Assembly (NCBI GenBank): GCA_007859745.1 | Contig: SMLU01000003.1 | Location: 186,001 to 250,000, forward strand | Length of the DNA: 64,000 bases | Direction: 5' to 3' | Origin: Phycisphaerae bacterium RAS1 | GTDB lineage: Bacteria > Planctomycetota > Phycisphaerae > UBA1845 > Fen-1342 | Shown here: positions 63,392-64,000 of the stretch, piece by piece | Layout of the letters: each line of letters begins with the position of its first letter | Position numbering within the stretch: position 1 is the stretch's first letter | The notes under the pieces: generated by a model | Database searches by the model: none | The model's input: the letters and a program-made list of their open reading frames with translations, nothing else | Told to the model about the DNA's origin: nothing | Translations under genes and position numbers: made by a program

Positions 63392-64000
63392 TCATCCGCC
63401 CGAGAGCAGCGCCACGAATGGGTTGATATCCAGCACGTCCACGTTCCCGTCGTTATTCACATCGCCATTGTTGATGTCGCAGTCCGGGTACGCCGAAGCG
63501 TAACCCACCGGGTCGCTCAGCGCCAGGATGAAGGGGTTAATGTCGAGAATGTCGACCACGCCGTCGCAGTTCATATCGCCCGGCAGACCGGTCTCGCACT
63601 CGTCCGGAACCATGTTGCTATTGTCGTCGGCGCTGGCCGGCGTCGCGCTGCACGTGATCACGACCGTGATCCACGTCGGCGTGGCGCACTGCTCGCCCAC
63701 ATTGGCGTTCGGGACCATGTTCAGCGTCGCCGCGCCCGCCATATGGCCAATGGCATTGTTGTAGTCGGTCATGGCGACGTTCAGCACCGAGTTGCTGCCG
63801 GCGGCGGCACAGTCCTGCGCTCCGGTGACGAAGACGCTGCCCAGCGGCGAGCCGTTCAGATCGATGTTGATGAACTCGTTCGACAGGTTCACGTCAGCGA
63901 ACGCCTTGAATGCCATGGTCACCGCGCCGGTCGCCGGGCGCGCCGAATAAACGAACGCCTGCGGCGAAGTGGCGTTGATCGGCGTCATCTCCTGCGACGC
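63392..64000 (-). CDS. Secreted protein with dockerin-like end, 5' part outside the window
   Basis: The last 202 residues are visible. They contain a beta-rich part (FADVNLSNEFINIDLNGSPL, GSNSVLNVAMTDYNNAIGHM) and a planctomycete-style motif DNSNMVPDECE. The dockerin-like end follows (GDMNCDGVVDILDINPFILA, then VDVLDINPFVALLSGG). Two calcium-loop-like Asp/Asn repeats are present. The frame runs on beyond base 64000, so the start and signal peptide are not seen. The terminal module is the same as in the subtilase and in the protein at 50845-52482. Confidence 0.82.
   Translation of the reverse strand, partial: ASQEMTPINATSPQAFVYSARPATGAVTMAFKAFADVNLSNEFINIDLNGSPLGSVFVTGAQDCAAAGSNSVLNVAMTDYNNAIGHMAGAATLNMVPNANVGEQCATPTWITVVITCSATPASADDNSNMVPDECETGLPGDMNCDGVVDILDINPFILALSDPVGYASAYPDCDINNGDVNNDGNVDVLDINPFVALLSGG

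Overview
The window is high-GC DNA that most likely comes from a planctomycete, probably of the class Phycisphaerae. This is an inference from content. Three secreted proteins end in the same dockerin-like module (LDINAF/LDINPF), there is a PEP-CTERM protein, four prepilin-type proteins stand in tandem, a large VIT/vWA protein is present, and the gaps between genes are full of short palindromic repeats. No rRNA, tRNA or CRISPR array was seen.

Layout. 1-4024: end of a STAS protein, infA, a HupE-like membrane protein, and two crotonase genes (enoyl-CoA hydratase and PaaG-like isomerase) separated by a four-helix-bundle gene. 4059-5784: a small protein, a PIN-domain protein and nadC, tightly packed. 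5976-9465: a single-chain type ISP-like restriction-modification (RM) enzyme and a small overlapping ORF. 9484-11073: TauE/SafE permease and a membrane-anchored phosphatase. 11411-20504: a 1229-residue secreted subtilase, then four prepilin-like paralogs whose spacers carry long hairpins. 20766-28936: a CusCBA-type heavy-metal efflux operon preceded by a gene for a Cys-rich exported protein. 29049-34662: Mog, a Gfo/Idh/MocA oxidoreductase, a lamin-tail PEP-CTERM protein and a VIT/vWA protein. 34864-37726: a response regulator overlapping an HDOD histidine kinase. 37827-46531: mnmG, a type IIG-like RM enzyme, a second RM cassette with a frameshifted nuclease, and ggt. 46524-49046: PilT and a coiled-coil protein. 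49236-50728: an IS1182-type element. 50845-64000: dockerin-tailed secreted proteins, M20 peptidase, DUF4097 lipoprotein, ABC exporter, a QueD/PTPS-III protein, a 2-oxoacid:acceptor oxidoreductase and a SMI1/KNR4 protein.

Three features stand out. First, the methyltransferase/nuclease cassette at 42961-44534 lies between two 108-bp direct copies of the 3' end of ggt, as expected of an RM cassette inserted with a long target duplication. The nuclease frame is broken at a (CG)n tract. Second, at least five unrelated families of palindromic repeats (called A to E here) occupy most intergenic gaps. Some are discrete elements of constant length (family B, 98-99 bp), some lie inside reading frames (a 42-bp array in ggt; both ends of cusC), and one family A copy is split by the IS element. 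Third, the prepilin cluster has grown by duplication: two copies share a promoter and a downstream motif, and each duplicated gene is followed by a 30-bp-stem hairpin.

Starts were moved from the longest possible reading frame wherever a ribosome binding site, signal peptide or family length supported it. All functional calls are by recognition of motifs and family resemblance, not by database search.
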